The notes below the pieces were generated by a model. It was not told the origin of the DNA. It searched no databases and was given only the letters and a program-made list of their open reading frames with translations. Positions 27,101 through 39,100 of a stretch of 64,000 nucleotides of DNA are shown here, piece after piece; position 1 is the first letter of the stretch; every line of letters starts with the position of its first letter. The stretch comes from an uncultured Oscillospiraceae bacterium. Lineage in GTDB: Bacteria > Bacillota > Clostridia > Oscillospirales > Oscillospiraceae. Both the position numbers and the translations under genes were made by a program. The stretch spans positions 75,598-139,597 of the forward strand of contig CATMVA010000002.1 of assembly GCA_950075865.1 (NCBI GenBank), written 5' to 3'.

Positions 27101-30100
27101 GCTCGCTGGCAGTGTTTGTAGTCCCCTTCTCGATCCACTGGTCGCCGATGGCCACCATGGTGTAGGGGTAGTCGGCCGTCACCTTCAGGTTGACGCCCAG
27201 GGTGCCGGGCTCCAGAGTCTTCAGGTAGTAGGGAACCTTGACAGCAGAGGAAACAGCGGCGGGACGGACGTCCTCCGAGCTGGAGTAGTCCAGAGGATCC
27301 CGGTAGGCGCCCACATCGGCCCACACCTTGAAGTCCTTATCGGTGGACTTCTGGATGAGGTAGACGTAGTAGACCTTGCTCTTACCGCTCTCGTCGGTCA
27401 CACGGATCAGGATCAGCTGACCCAGGTTGGTGCCGTCCTCGTTCTGGGCAAAGTCATTGCTGAGAATGATGTCCTGATTGACGGTATGCTTGTCAGGCTT
27501 GCCGTTGGGCAGAGTGGCACCGGTGTAGGTGCCCTCCCAGTTGCTGGTCAGGTCGGGATCAGGCGTCTTGAAGTAGTCGGCCACGTTTCTCCAGCGGACC
27601 TCCACCGTGCTGGTCAGGATCTCCTCGGTCAGGGACCCGGCGATGGCACGGATGGTGATGGTGTCGCCCACCTTGGCATCCATGGCCAGACGATAGTAGT
27701 TCTTCTCCTGCTCCAGGGTAGCCGCGGCGTTCTGCTCCTTTGTGGCGGTGGCAACGCTGACCAGGGTACCGGTAGCAGTGCCGTCATCCTTCAGCTGCTC
27801 CACGATCTTCAGGTCCACACCCGAGTCGGCGTAGCTGATGTTGATGTCGTAGTCCCTTGTTATGGCAGTGCCGTCCTCGGCCACCACACGGGCCACCACA
27901 GAGACGGTGTCGGAGTCACCAGACACATCCAGGCTCACGTCCTTGAGGACCACAACGTAGGACACATTGCCGTCGGTATCGGTGCGCTTCTCGGCCTTGA
28001 CGAAGGTCAGGACGCCGGTGCCGTTGTCCAGAGCCACCTCGGTGAACTCGTTGTTCACGGTGAGCTCCAGGTCCACCAGGGCAGTGGTGCCACCGGTAAC
28101 GGTGGGCTCAGGCTGGGCGATACGCAGGTCGAAGGTCTCCTTGGTCTCCGGAGGCACGGGGGCGTTGGGCCCGGTGCTGTCGGACACGTGGACATCGGCC
28201 ACGTCCACCTTGACGATCCGGGGATCCAGCAGGATGATCACCAGGGTGTGGAGGACCTTCTGCGTACCGTTGGGAGACTCGGTGACCACGTAGAAGGTGT
28301 AGCGGCCGTCATCAGCGCCGGTGAGGTCCACGAAGGCCTCAATAGCGGTGGTGGTGGGCTCATCCACGTAAGTCAGGCTGTCGGTGGCATTCTCACCGGC
28401 AGTGGTACCGGCCAGCACGGCGTCGGCGTGGGCCTTGTCGGAGGTGATGGTCAGGACCTTTCCGGTAATCTGGGCGGTCTGGGCGAAGATGTTGACCGCG
28501 TGGTCGATCCGGTTGTCGCTGACGGTCACATAGTAGTAATCCTGGTCGGCCTTGTAGGTGGCGTCCACGGTCACATCGGCGCCGCCGTCGGGATCGGGCA
28601 GGGTCACGGTGAGCACGCCCAGGCGCGGGTCATAGCTGTTCTTGTAGATCCGAATGGTCCGGTTCACTGGATCCACAGTGCCGGCATCCAGATACTGGAA
28701 GGGCACATCAATGTAGCCCTTGTCGCCGAAGTAGAAGTCAGCCTGCGGGGCATAGGTGGGAATCCAGTTCGGATCGTTGGGCAGTCTGCCATCCTGGTCG
28801 GGCAGCGGCGTACGGTCATCCTCCCGATTGCCATCCCGGATGACCAAGGTGCGGTCAGCCTGGTGGTCGGTCCAGGTAGCCAGGTCGATGGCAGTGATGT
28901 CGGTGGCCTGGATCCGGATCTTGCGGCCCAGAACCGAGGACATGACGGTGACGTCCACGGCTTCGGCGTCGTCAGCCACAGCGCCCACGAAGTAGGACGT
29001 TCCGTCGATCTCCATCTGGCTCAGACCGTTCACGTCGTGATCCAGGGTGACGAACAGGTCCTCCTCCATGAGGATGATGTGGATGGTGTAGAGCCTGCTC
29101 ACCGACTGAGGCGCGGTGATGGTGGGATCTTTGGGATTCTCGGTGAAGACCACCACGCGGGCCTGGAGTGTGAGATCCACGGGAGCTGTAGTGTTGTACC
29201 CGGTCATGGTGTTGGAACCCAGACCGGCCAGGGTAGCGGGATCGACGGGCTGACCAGTGCTGTTGTTGCTGGTGGGATCGCTGTTACCCAGGAACTCCAC
29301 GAAGGCGATGTTCTCCAGCTCCTTGCGGGCGTAACCCGTGATGGAGTCCAGCAGGCCATTCATATCGGCCACCTTGTCTCTGGGCAGGATCAGCACGAAG
29401 GAGTCATCGCCCATGCTGGCACCGTGGTAGGTCTCGCCGTTCAGGACGGCGTCCACCCGGTCCAGCGTGGTAGCGTAGCTCTTCCGGAACAGGGTCAGGG
29501 TGCCGTTTTGGGCGTCGCCGGTGGCGGGCTCCACGGTGTAGGGCACCGGGTAGGAGTTCCGGGTCTGGTCCACCTGGAAGTTGCGGACCTCATAGTAGGC
29601 CTGGTGGAGCTTGGCGTAAGCGGCGTCCACCTTGGCCTTCTGGACGGCCAGGTCGGCCTCGGCGGCCTGGAGCAGGGCGTAGAGCCTATTCCGCTCGGTT
29701 TCATCGGTCTCATTCTGCCACTGGGTACGGAGAGCATCCGCCGCGGACAGCTGGAGCCGGTAAAGGTTGGCCTCACTCTGGGCCCCGGTCAGGTGGGCCT
29801 CGTTGGCCTTCTGGCCGGCGATGGACACCACAGCGCCCACATCATTGGCCTCCAGGTAGACATTGGCGTTGGTACCGGTCCAGATGACGTTGTTGTCCCC
29901 GTCCAGCAGGGTGTCATTGGACTCGTCAGCAATGATGGCGTACACAGGGATCAGGCCATTGGGGGTGACCATATACTTGAACACGGGCACGCCCACCGAC
30001 ACGTGGGTGGGATCGGCCGCCCGGAGTTCGGGCATGTTGTGGCCCTTGTCCACGCTGTTGGGACCGACCAGAGTCTCGTTGTCGCCCACCAGGAGGCTGG

Positions 30101-33100
30101 CGTCGGCGTTCTTGCCGTCGGACACCAGGACCACCAGCTTCATCCAAGTCTCGTAGGAGAATTCCTTGCCGCTGGTGTTGTCGGCAAACTTCTCATTGAC
30201 GAACCGGATATAGAAGTTGTTGAGCTGGTCCATGGGCACATTCTCGAACCGGATGTAGGTCTGCTCGGCCAGCTTGGTGTCGATCAGCATACCGTTGGCG
30301 TCGATCATCTCGAAGGCTACATCCATCACAGTGCCGGTCTCTGTCTCGGTGCCGTCGATAGCGATGCCGCCGGGGCCGAAGACCTTTCCGGCGCCCACCG
30401 CGGGATTGGTGGACAGGTCGGTGTAGGTGGTCAAGCCAGCGCTCTCAGTGGCCTTCCACAAGGTCACAGTATCGTCGGCCACGGTCATGACGATCCGAAG
30501 GGTGGCGGTGCCATCCTCATTCAGAGTGACGATCACCCTGTCGTCGCCCTCAGGAGCGGTGGTGCCGTACGGCGCGATGACGGTCAGGAAGGCGTTGGAC
30601 AGCCGGTTTTTGGTCGCCGAAGCAGCCGTGGCCAGGTCGCCGGGGATCACGTCCAGATCCAGGGCGCCTGAGGTGGCGAACTTGAACTCGCCGGGCTTCA
30701 GGTAGCCGTTCTCCACCAGGTAGTCCATACCACTCTGGAGGCTGGGCACGCCGGCGGCAGCCACCTTCTCGGGAGGCTGTTCGTTGGTGAGGACCTGGGC
30801 GGTACGGATACTGTCGCGGCTCTTGACGGTCACGTTGGCCGTGAGCTGGTAGCCGGTCTCCTTCTCGATGGCCACCAGGACGGCAGAGCCGATGTTGGTG
30901 CCCTGGACCCGATAAGTGGTACCGCCATTGGCGCCGGGCTGGAAGGACTCGCCGCCGGGGAAGTTCACAAACTCGACAATGACATCGTCATCACCAATGG
31001 GCGTGGGCAGCAGACCGCCGTCCTCGTCACGCTGCTGGGTGATCTTCCAAGTGTACTCGCTGCCGGGGGCGTCCTCCTCGCCGGCAATGTAGAACTTGCT
31101 GATATTCACCGTGATGGGCTGGATACCGGTGACCGGCATAACCATGTTCTCGGGGGTAATGAAGTTATCGTTGCCCCGGACCCACACGGGACGGTAGGTG
31201 AATGCCTCCTTCTCAGTGTCGCTGCCCTGCTGGGAGCCGCCAGTACCCACCTGACCGAAGGTGTTACCGCCGAAAGCAAAGACCGGACCGTAGTAAGAAC
31301 CCTGGTCGTTCTGCGCCACCAGGCCCATGGCGGTGTGACCGCCGCCGGCCGACACGGTGGTGACCCGGTAGGCCAGGTCCACCTTGGAATCAGCCGCGCC
31401 GCACACATCGCAGAGGTACCGGCCATTCTCGTCCTGGGTCAGACCCTTCAGGTCGTCGGTGGAGAAGAACTTGCCGCAGATATTGCAGCGGTAATGGTAG
31501 GTTTCGGGCGCGGCCACCTTATGGCCCTCGGGACAGATGTCAGCTCCCAGGCCGGACAGATCGTCCTTCTTGTAGTACTCATTACAGGTATCGCACTTGA
31601 CCCACCTGGTGCCATGGTCCACGGTGGTCTTATAGAGCCGGGTGGGCACGGTCCTGTTGGTGGCCTCGGGATCGCTGGTGGAGTTGTGGCCCAGACGGCC
31701 ATCCAGGCCGTTGCCCCAGGTGAACACGCTCTGATCGTCCACCAGGGCGGCCGAGAAGTTGGTACCGGTGGACAGGCTGACCACATAGGCGCTCTTGGTG
31801 CGGACCTGATGCTCCACGGTACCGGCCACTTCAGCCGGGCAGTGGGCCTCGCCCTCGGCGTCAAACACCATGCTGCTGGTGGGATACTCCCTGCCGCAGG
31901 TATCGCAGGTCCAGGTATCGGAGAATGTGAGCTCCAACGGGCGGTTGTTGACTTCCACGGTAGTCTCGTTCTTGATATCCTGCGCGGTGCGGCCCAGAGC
32001 CCCGTGACCCAGCTGGCCGTCGATATCCCGGCCCCAGCCGATGACGCTGCCGTCGTTGAGGAGGGCCAGGGAGAACCGTTCGCCGTCGTAGACCTTCAGC
32101 ACCTGCCGCATGCCTAGAATGTTGAGCTGAGCGCTGCGGGCGGCGTACTTGACCAGGGCCACCTCGGGGTGGTCCGGGCAGTGGCCGGTGCCGTGCTCGT
32201 CGAAGGTCAGGTCATCGCTCAGATATCTGATGCCGGGACAGGAAGCACAGGTCCAGTATGTGGTCTTGGTGACGACCGCATTACAGTCGGGACAGGAGGA
32301 AATCTCGATCATGGTACCGCTCTTGGTGGGCACCTGGACAAAGACCAGATCAGCTTCCTGATGATACTCGCCGCAGGCAGAGTACTGGCCGTAGCCGGAG
32401 ATATTGCTGCAGCGCCAGAAGGTGATGTCCTTATCGCCCAGGTTGGCCACCTTGGGACGGGCGTAGAACTGAGTGCCGTCGCCCAGCTGGATCTGGTTGT
32501 ACAGGTTGGAGCCCCAACCCCAGAGGGTGCCGTCGTAACGGACGGCGTGGATGGTGTTCTGGCGTCCGCCCTCGGACAGGTCGATGACCTTGCTCAGGCC
32601 GGGCACACGGGTGGGCGTGGAGTGAGTGCCGTCGTCGGTGGTGCCGTCACCCAACTGGCCGTAGCCATTGGCGCCGAAGGTGTAGACCCAGCCGTTCTCG
32701 GTGAGGACGGCCACATTGTCAACACCCAGGACCACCTTGACCACCTTCAGTTCGGGATCGTCGACGTTCCGGGGCAGGGTCACCAACAGGGGCAGGTCGG
32801 AGTAAGTGCCCTCGCCGTCGGCCATGGCGCCCTGCTGGCCCAGCTGGCCACGGACGTTGGAACCCCAGATGAAGAGCCGGCCCAGGTTGGTGCGGGCAGC
32901 AGTGTTGTGCTCGCTGGCCACCACGGAGATCACATACTCGTCATCGAGCAGCAGGCTGGTGCCTGTGGCGTCCTCAAACTTCACCTGAACGGGCACGGCG
33001 GAGTAGTAGACGTGCTGGCCTGTGGCCAGCTCATGGTCGGTGCCGGCCATGGGCACGCCTAGCTGGCCGAATGCGTTGGAGCCCCAGGTCCAGACCGTGC

Positions 33101-36100
33101 CGTCGTCCTTCAGGACCACGTTGTGCTGGCCGCCAGCCACCACCATGTGACCCACGGGCGGGATCCCAGCCGCCTCGGCCTCGGGATCGGCGGGAACCAC
33201 GTTGACGTAGTAGACCACCTTCTGATCCCGTGTGTACAGGACCACATGGGTATAGCCGTAGCTGACGCCTTCCACAGTGAAGGTGCCCTTGTGGCTGTTA
33301 TTGCCCTGCGGTGTGATCACAGAGTTGGCGGTGGTGGCGATGCCCGCGTTGATATCCTTGAGCTTGGGATCGCCGTCGTTGAGGAAGTTGGTGAACAGGT
33401 TGAAGCGCTGGCTCAGCAGGAACTCGGCCGTGGCAGTTCCGCCCACGCGGACGGTGACCACGTGCTTGCTGGAGGGCTGGCCCTTCTCGCCCACGATGAT
33501 GGGCGTATCACCCAGGGTGTCGTTCTGGTAGAGAGCGATGCTGGAAGTACCATCGTAGGTATAGTCGCCGGTACCCAGGACCTGGCCGATAGTGTCGCTC
33601 ATGACGCTGTAATGGCTGCCTGCGTCGATGTTGTAGATGATGGTGCCGGCGTCGCTGAGGTAGGTGGCATTCTCAGTACCCACACGGACCACGGGGCTGG
33701 AGTTGCTGTTGCCCAGACCCAGCTGGCCCTGCTGGTTGCCGCCCCAGGCATAGACCTCGCCCTTCAGGTTCAGCGCCAGGGAGTGGTCATAACCGGCGGA
33801 CACAGCAACGATACCGTTGTCAGAGACAGCGTTCTCCAGCCGGGCGGGTCCGCTGGTGCGCACGTCGGCGGGCATAGCCAGCTGACCGTTGGCGTTGGAG
33901 CCCCAGCCGTACACATAACCGTAGAAGGTCAGGGCCAGGCTGTGGTCCTTGCCGGCCGAGATGGCCACGGTGGTCTCGTCGTGGTCGGAACTGATGTCGC
34001 TGGGATCGCCGCCCAGCCGAACCGGGGTAGGCGTGGAGGTGATCCCGGCAGAACCGATTCCCAGGCGGTTGAAGCTGTTATCGCCGGCGGCGTAGACCAG
34101 GCCGTTCCGGGCCAGGAACAGGCTGTGCTCGTATCCAGCCGAGATGGCGGCCACCGAACGGAGGCTCATCAGGGTGGGCACGGACACGTTGTCGGTGTGG
34201 CCCAGGCCCAACTGGCCGGAGTTGTTACGGCCCCAGACATACACGGTGCCGTCCTCAGCCAGGGCCAGGGAGAACTCCTTGCCGGCCGAGACCGCCGCGA
34301 AGCGGACCTTCTTCCCGTCCTTGTCCAGCACATCAGGCACCTTCACAAAGCCGTTGACAGAGCCGGCGACAGCCGGGATACCCAGCTGGCCGTACGCGTT
34401 GCTGCCGGTGACCCAAAGGTTGCCCTCGGTATCCACAGCCAGGCTGTGATCCTCGCCGGCCGAGGCGTCCACGAACTTCACTCCCTTGATCTCACTGGTG
34501 GGATCGGTGTAGTCAATGGTGCCGCCCGCCGTCAGGACATAGGTCTTGACCATGACAGGATCGTCGGCGCCCTTAACGCCCACGATGGTGCCGTCGGTGT
34601 TGTAGTAATCCCGCAGGCCGGTACCGTCGTTGTACATGCCGATGCCCAGCTGGCCGGAGGTGTTGATACCGTAGGCCCAGATGGAGTTATCGGCACGCAG
34701 GGCCAGAGTGTGCTGGCCGCCCGTGACCGCCTTGGCCATGACTGAGGCGGCGCTGAGGACCGGGTGGTCAGCGTCGGTGGGCTTGGGCAGCAGGATGTCG
34801 CTGCCCGTCTCGCCGTCCTCATAGCTGGCGTAGTTGGAGTGGAGCTCAGCGTCGGTGATCACGTTCACAGGCAGGAACCGGAACCGGTTGCTCGTGGTCT
34901 CGGTGATCCACATGTAAGCGATGCCCGCACCGGCCGTCGTGGCCACGCCTAGGGAACCGATCCGGGCCTGGGTACTCCCCTCCTGGCAGAGCTCATCGAC
35001 CCGGAAGATGCTCCCCGCGTTATTGTAGTTGCAGCTGTATTCGTACATCCCCTCGCCGTAAGCCGAATCGGAACGGAGGGAGAATGTGCGGAAGGAAGCG
35101 TTCAGATAGTAGGTCTGGTCGTGCTCCAGGGTCAGGGCGGCGGCGCCAGCCTTCTGGACCTTGGTGGTGTCGAAGTAGTAGACGGGGTCGCTGGTGCCGG
35201 CAGGAGCAGGCTCGTAGCGTCCAGCCGTGACATTATAGATATACTGCTGCTCAGCGGGATCAACGGTCATGCCGGCCTTGATCTCCACGTACTCGCCCAG
35301 ATCGGCGGTGCCGTCGGTGATCCAGGCACCGGCGCCGTTGTCGGCGGCGGGATCCCAGGTCCCGTTCTCCCGATAACCACGGGCGAAGAAGACCTCCAGG
35401 TCGCTGTCGCCCACCAGGACCAAGTTGGCGGCGTTATCGCTGCGGCCGTTGGCAAACTGGCCCTCGCTGTTGTCGCCCAGGCCCCAGACCCGGCCGGTGG
35501 GCTCCACGTTGAACAGGTCCTCATACCCGGCAAAGATGGACTCCCACTCCTTGCCTTCGTGGATGACGACAGGCTGCTTGGCCACCTGGCCCATGTCGTT
35601 GCCGCCCAGCTGGCCCACGGTGTTCAGGCCCCAACCCAGCACGGCGTAGGTCACGGTCTCCGTCACATTGGTGGGATCGGATTCATCCTTGACCACTTTT
35701 CTGACCAGGGCAAAGGAGGTATCCTTACCCGCGGCGATGTCCACAACATCGGTCAGGTATCCGTCCCAACCGGTGCCATACTGGTTGTTGACGTCTGTCA
35801 TGACCTTCCTGGGCACATCGGAATCCGCCTGGGTCCCGATGCCAAGCTGGCCGTTGCCGTTGCTGCCGATAGACCAGACACTGCCGTTGGCGTCCCGTGC
35901 CAGGAGATGGTTCTCCCCTGTCACGATCTGGAGCAGAGGCACTTCCTCGGCTCCCATATCGCTGGGATCATCCTTGAAGCCGGTAACAGGAGTCGCCACC
36001 GAGCTGCCCGGAGTGATCTTCCAGAGCTTGCCGCCTGAGGTGCGGATATAGTGGCCGGAGATCTCAGCCGCGTTGGGCACCTGGGTGATGGCGTGAGGCG

Positions 36101-39100
36101 CGGTGTACTCTCTGCCGCAGGCGTAGATGACCGCGCTGCCAGCAGGATCCCGGGCCAGAATGAAGGTGTAGTCGGTCCCCACCGACACATCCACGCCGGT
36201 GGTGATCACGGCCGAACTGGTGGGATCCACCACGGCCGTGGGCACCTTGACCGTACTGCCAGCGGTGGAGCCCACGCTCAGGCGGCCAAAGTTGTTGTCG
36301 CCGAAGGCGTAGATCCGGCCGCTCTGGGTGATGATGAAGGAGACCTGGTCAGCGGCCACGATCTTCACGGTGGGATCATTCTCCCACCAAGTGTCGGTCC
36401 CGTAGGTGCCGTAGGTGACCTGGCCGATCTCGTCCAGGGTGGAGCGGCCCAGCTGTCCGCGGTCGTTACTGCCCCAACTCCAGACGGTGCCGTTGCTCTT
36501 CAGGGCCAGGATGTGGTCCTTGCCCACGGCGATCATGGGCCGGGTCACGTCAGCGCCGTCCAGGACGGTCACTTCCACGTAGCCCGCCTCAGCGCCGTCC
36601 ACCAAGACCTTCAGCATAGCCTTGCCGGCGGACACGCCGGTCAGGATCCAGCGTCCGCTGCTGTCGTCCACGGTAAAGATAGTGGGATCGGCGCTCTCCA
36701 CGGTCCAGACAGCCGAGCCGCTGAGGTTCCGGAGCAGCAGGTTCACTGCCGAGCCGAAGGTCACGTTCAGAACAGCGGTCAGGTCGATCTGATGGCCTTT
36801 CTGGACGCTGAGCTTGTCAGGCTGCACGTTGGCGTCCTGACGGCCCACCATCACCAGAGTGCTGGAGTTGACCGTGTTGATGTTGCCCAGCTGGCCATAG
36901 CCGTTGGCGCCGGTGCTCCACATGGCGCCGTCACGGCGGGCGGTCACCAGATGATCGAAGCCACCTGACAAGAACAGGGTGTCCTGCTCGCTGTAGTCAT
37001 CCGCGTCCAGATCCATCGTCTCCACCTTGGTGGGGTTGTTGATCTGGTTGATCGAATCGCCCTGGCCGATACGGCCGGTCTCGTTGCTGCCCCAAGTGTA
37101 GAGGTCATAGTGGGTCTTACTCTCCACGATGGAGCCATCACCGCTGGAGGCATACTGATCGGTCTGCTTGACCACAGCGGCGCTGAACCTGCCGCCGGCC
37201 GTGATGTTGGTCACACCGCTCAGCTGACTGTAAGTGTCGGCGTTGGTATCCTGCTTCATCACGGGCAGCAGGGCCTCGGAACCGGTGGTACCATTGGTGG
37301 CGGCGCCCAGCTGGCCATAGGTGTTGTTGCCGGCTGCCCACAGCCTGCCGTCCTTATCCAGCACCAGGATGTGCCGGCTCAGACGCTCCTTGGTGCTCTC
37401 GTCGCTCTCGTCCACCACAATATCGCTGTGGGCGGCGATCTGAACAGCCTCGTTTGTGATGTTGAAGTTCGGGTCGGTGCCCTGCTTCAACTGGTCAGCC
37501 CGGCGGATATCGGGGCTGGTGATGTTGTTGGGCAGGTTCCAGATGGTACCGCCGCTCTTGAGGACATACTGGTCGCTGATCTCCACGGCGTGGTTCAGAA
37601 TGCTCAGAGTGCCGGGCTCCAGGCCGTAGTTGTTGCTGCCGGCGGTCACGCTCTCGTTGATGCCGCAGGCGTAAATCAGGCCGTTGGCGGTAACGAAGTA
37701 GCTGCTGTAATCGCCAGCGTAGATGGCGACCACCTCGTCGCCCTCGCCCAGGGCGGTAAAGGCCACCTTGGTGGGGATGTTGGCCTGGGACACGCCCACA
37801 TTGCCGATGCCCAGCTGGCCGCTGATGGACGAGCTGACAGCGCCGGTGTCATCGGTGCGGACGTAGGAGTTGCTGCCCCAGGCCCACACGGTACCGGTGG
37901 AATCCAGCGCCAGAGCGTGATTCCGGCCGGCGGCGATCTTCCGAATGTAGGTGTCGTTGGAATCGAAGGGGAAGCTGATGGCGGTGGGAGTCACATTGTA
38001 AGCGTCGCCCGAACCGCTGCCCAGCTGGCCCCTGTTGTTGACGCCCCAGGTCAGGACAGTGCCGTTGATCTGGAGGGCCACGGTGAAGCCGTCGCCCGAG
38101 GCCACCTGAGGCACGGTCAGGAAGGGGATGGTCTCGGTCACGATGCTCTCGGAAGGCGTGCTGTCGCCAGCCCCACCCTCATCTCCGGGTGTGGTGACTC
38201 GTTTTTCATTGACAGTGTCCTCGCCCAGCACGTCCACGATTGCCACGCCCACCTTGACCTTGGCGGGCTCCACGCCCTCGGGATCGTACTTGACAATGAG
38301 GCGGGTCTGTCCGTAAGTGTTCAGGTCCTCCTTGGCCACACCGTGCATCACCACGTCCTCGTAGGTAACGATACGGGTGTGGAAGTCGTCCATGGTGAAG
38401 GTGTAGAACCGCTCACGCATGTTGTTCAGGTCCAGACCACCGCCATTTGCGCTGGTGGGCAGGGTCAGGAGGTCTCCATCCAGGGTGTGGTAGGTCAGAA
38501 CGGCGCTCTTGGCCTCGTCCACTTCCTTGTCCACGCTGAAGGAGTACAGGTACTGGGCGAAGAACTTCTTGTCCGTGCTCGCGTCGCCGCTCTTGACGGT
38601 GTAGAAGGACTGCTCCTCCTCCACCCGGTTGCCACCCAGGTCCTCGGTCACCCCGTAGATGGCGATCCGCTCCTCGTCCACCTGAGTGGGCGTGTCGGTG
38701 GCCTTCTGGTCGGGGAGATCATCATTGGGCAGCCTCTCGAAGTTGCCCAGCTGGCCGTACTCGTTGTTGCCCCACATATAGACCACGCCGTTAGTGTCGA
38801 AGACGCCGGTATGGCTTCCGCCGGCGGCCACGGCCTGGAACTGAACGCCGTCCTCCAGCTCGATCTTGCTGATCACATCGATGTGGGCGGCTCTGGGGAT
38901 AACAGCAGTCTGATCCGACGCGCCGGCCTTGTAGTCCTCGTTTGTGCCCCAGGCATAGTTCTCGAAGAACCAGGCCTCGGGAGTCCGAATACCGTCGATG
39001 TCCTGATAGACCACATCCATGGTGGTGGCCACCATCTGGACACCTTGGTGCTGGCCGCCGCCGATGGAGACATCGATCACGTTGGACAGGGCGCCCTTGC

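Larger units (their letters stand above)
31170..33174 (-). other. RCC1 propeller 17 (last propeller, cysteine-rich)
   Basis: Cores at 33,060-33,090 (WGSNAFGQLG, entry), 32,840-32,875 (WGSNVRGQLG), 32,650-32,690 (FGANGYGQLG), 32,490-32,525 (WGSNLYNQIQLG), 32,010-32,040 (WGRDIDGQLG), 31,685-31,715 (WGNGLDGRLG) and 31,240-31,280 (FGGNTFGQVG). All three gaps from blade 4 onward (4/5, 5/6, 6/7) carry CxxC-containing insertions, so this propeller is about 670 residues against about 440 for the compact ones. It is the last unit before the cadherin-like half. Confidence 0.91.

Noticed and set aside
765-30671. Very long plus-strand open frames (765-8,288; 8,466-20,303; 20,724-30,671; also 37,110-42,500)
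   Set aside because: They lie in exact codon register opposite the minus-strand gene. Their products are Val/Gly/His/Asp/Leu-rich without recognisable domains, and they are open only because the real gene avoids TTA, CTA and TCA codons.
31170-32412. Transposase or phage zinc-finger gene inserted at the Cys-rich cluster
   Set aside because: The cysteine motifs are in the same frame as, and flanked by, RCC1 blades of one seven-bladed propeller; no inverted repeats or target duplications were seen.
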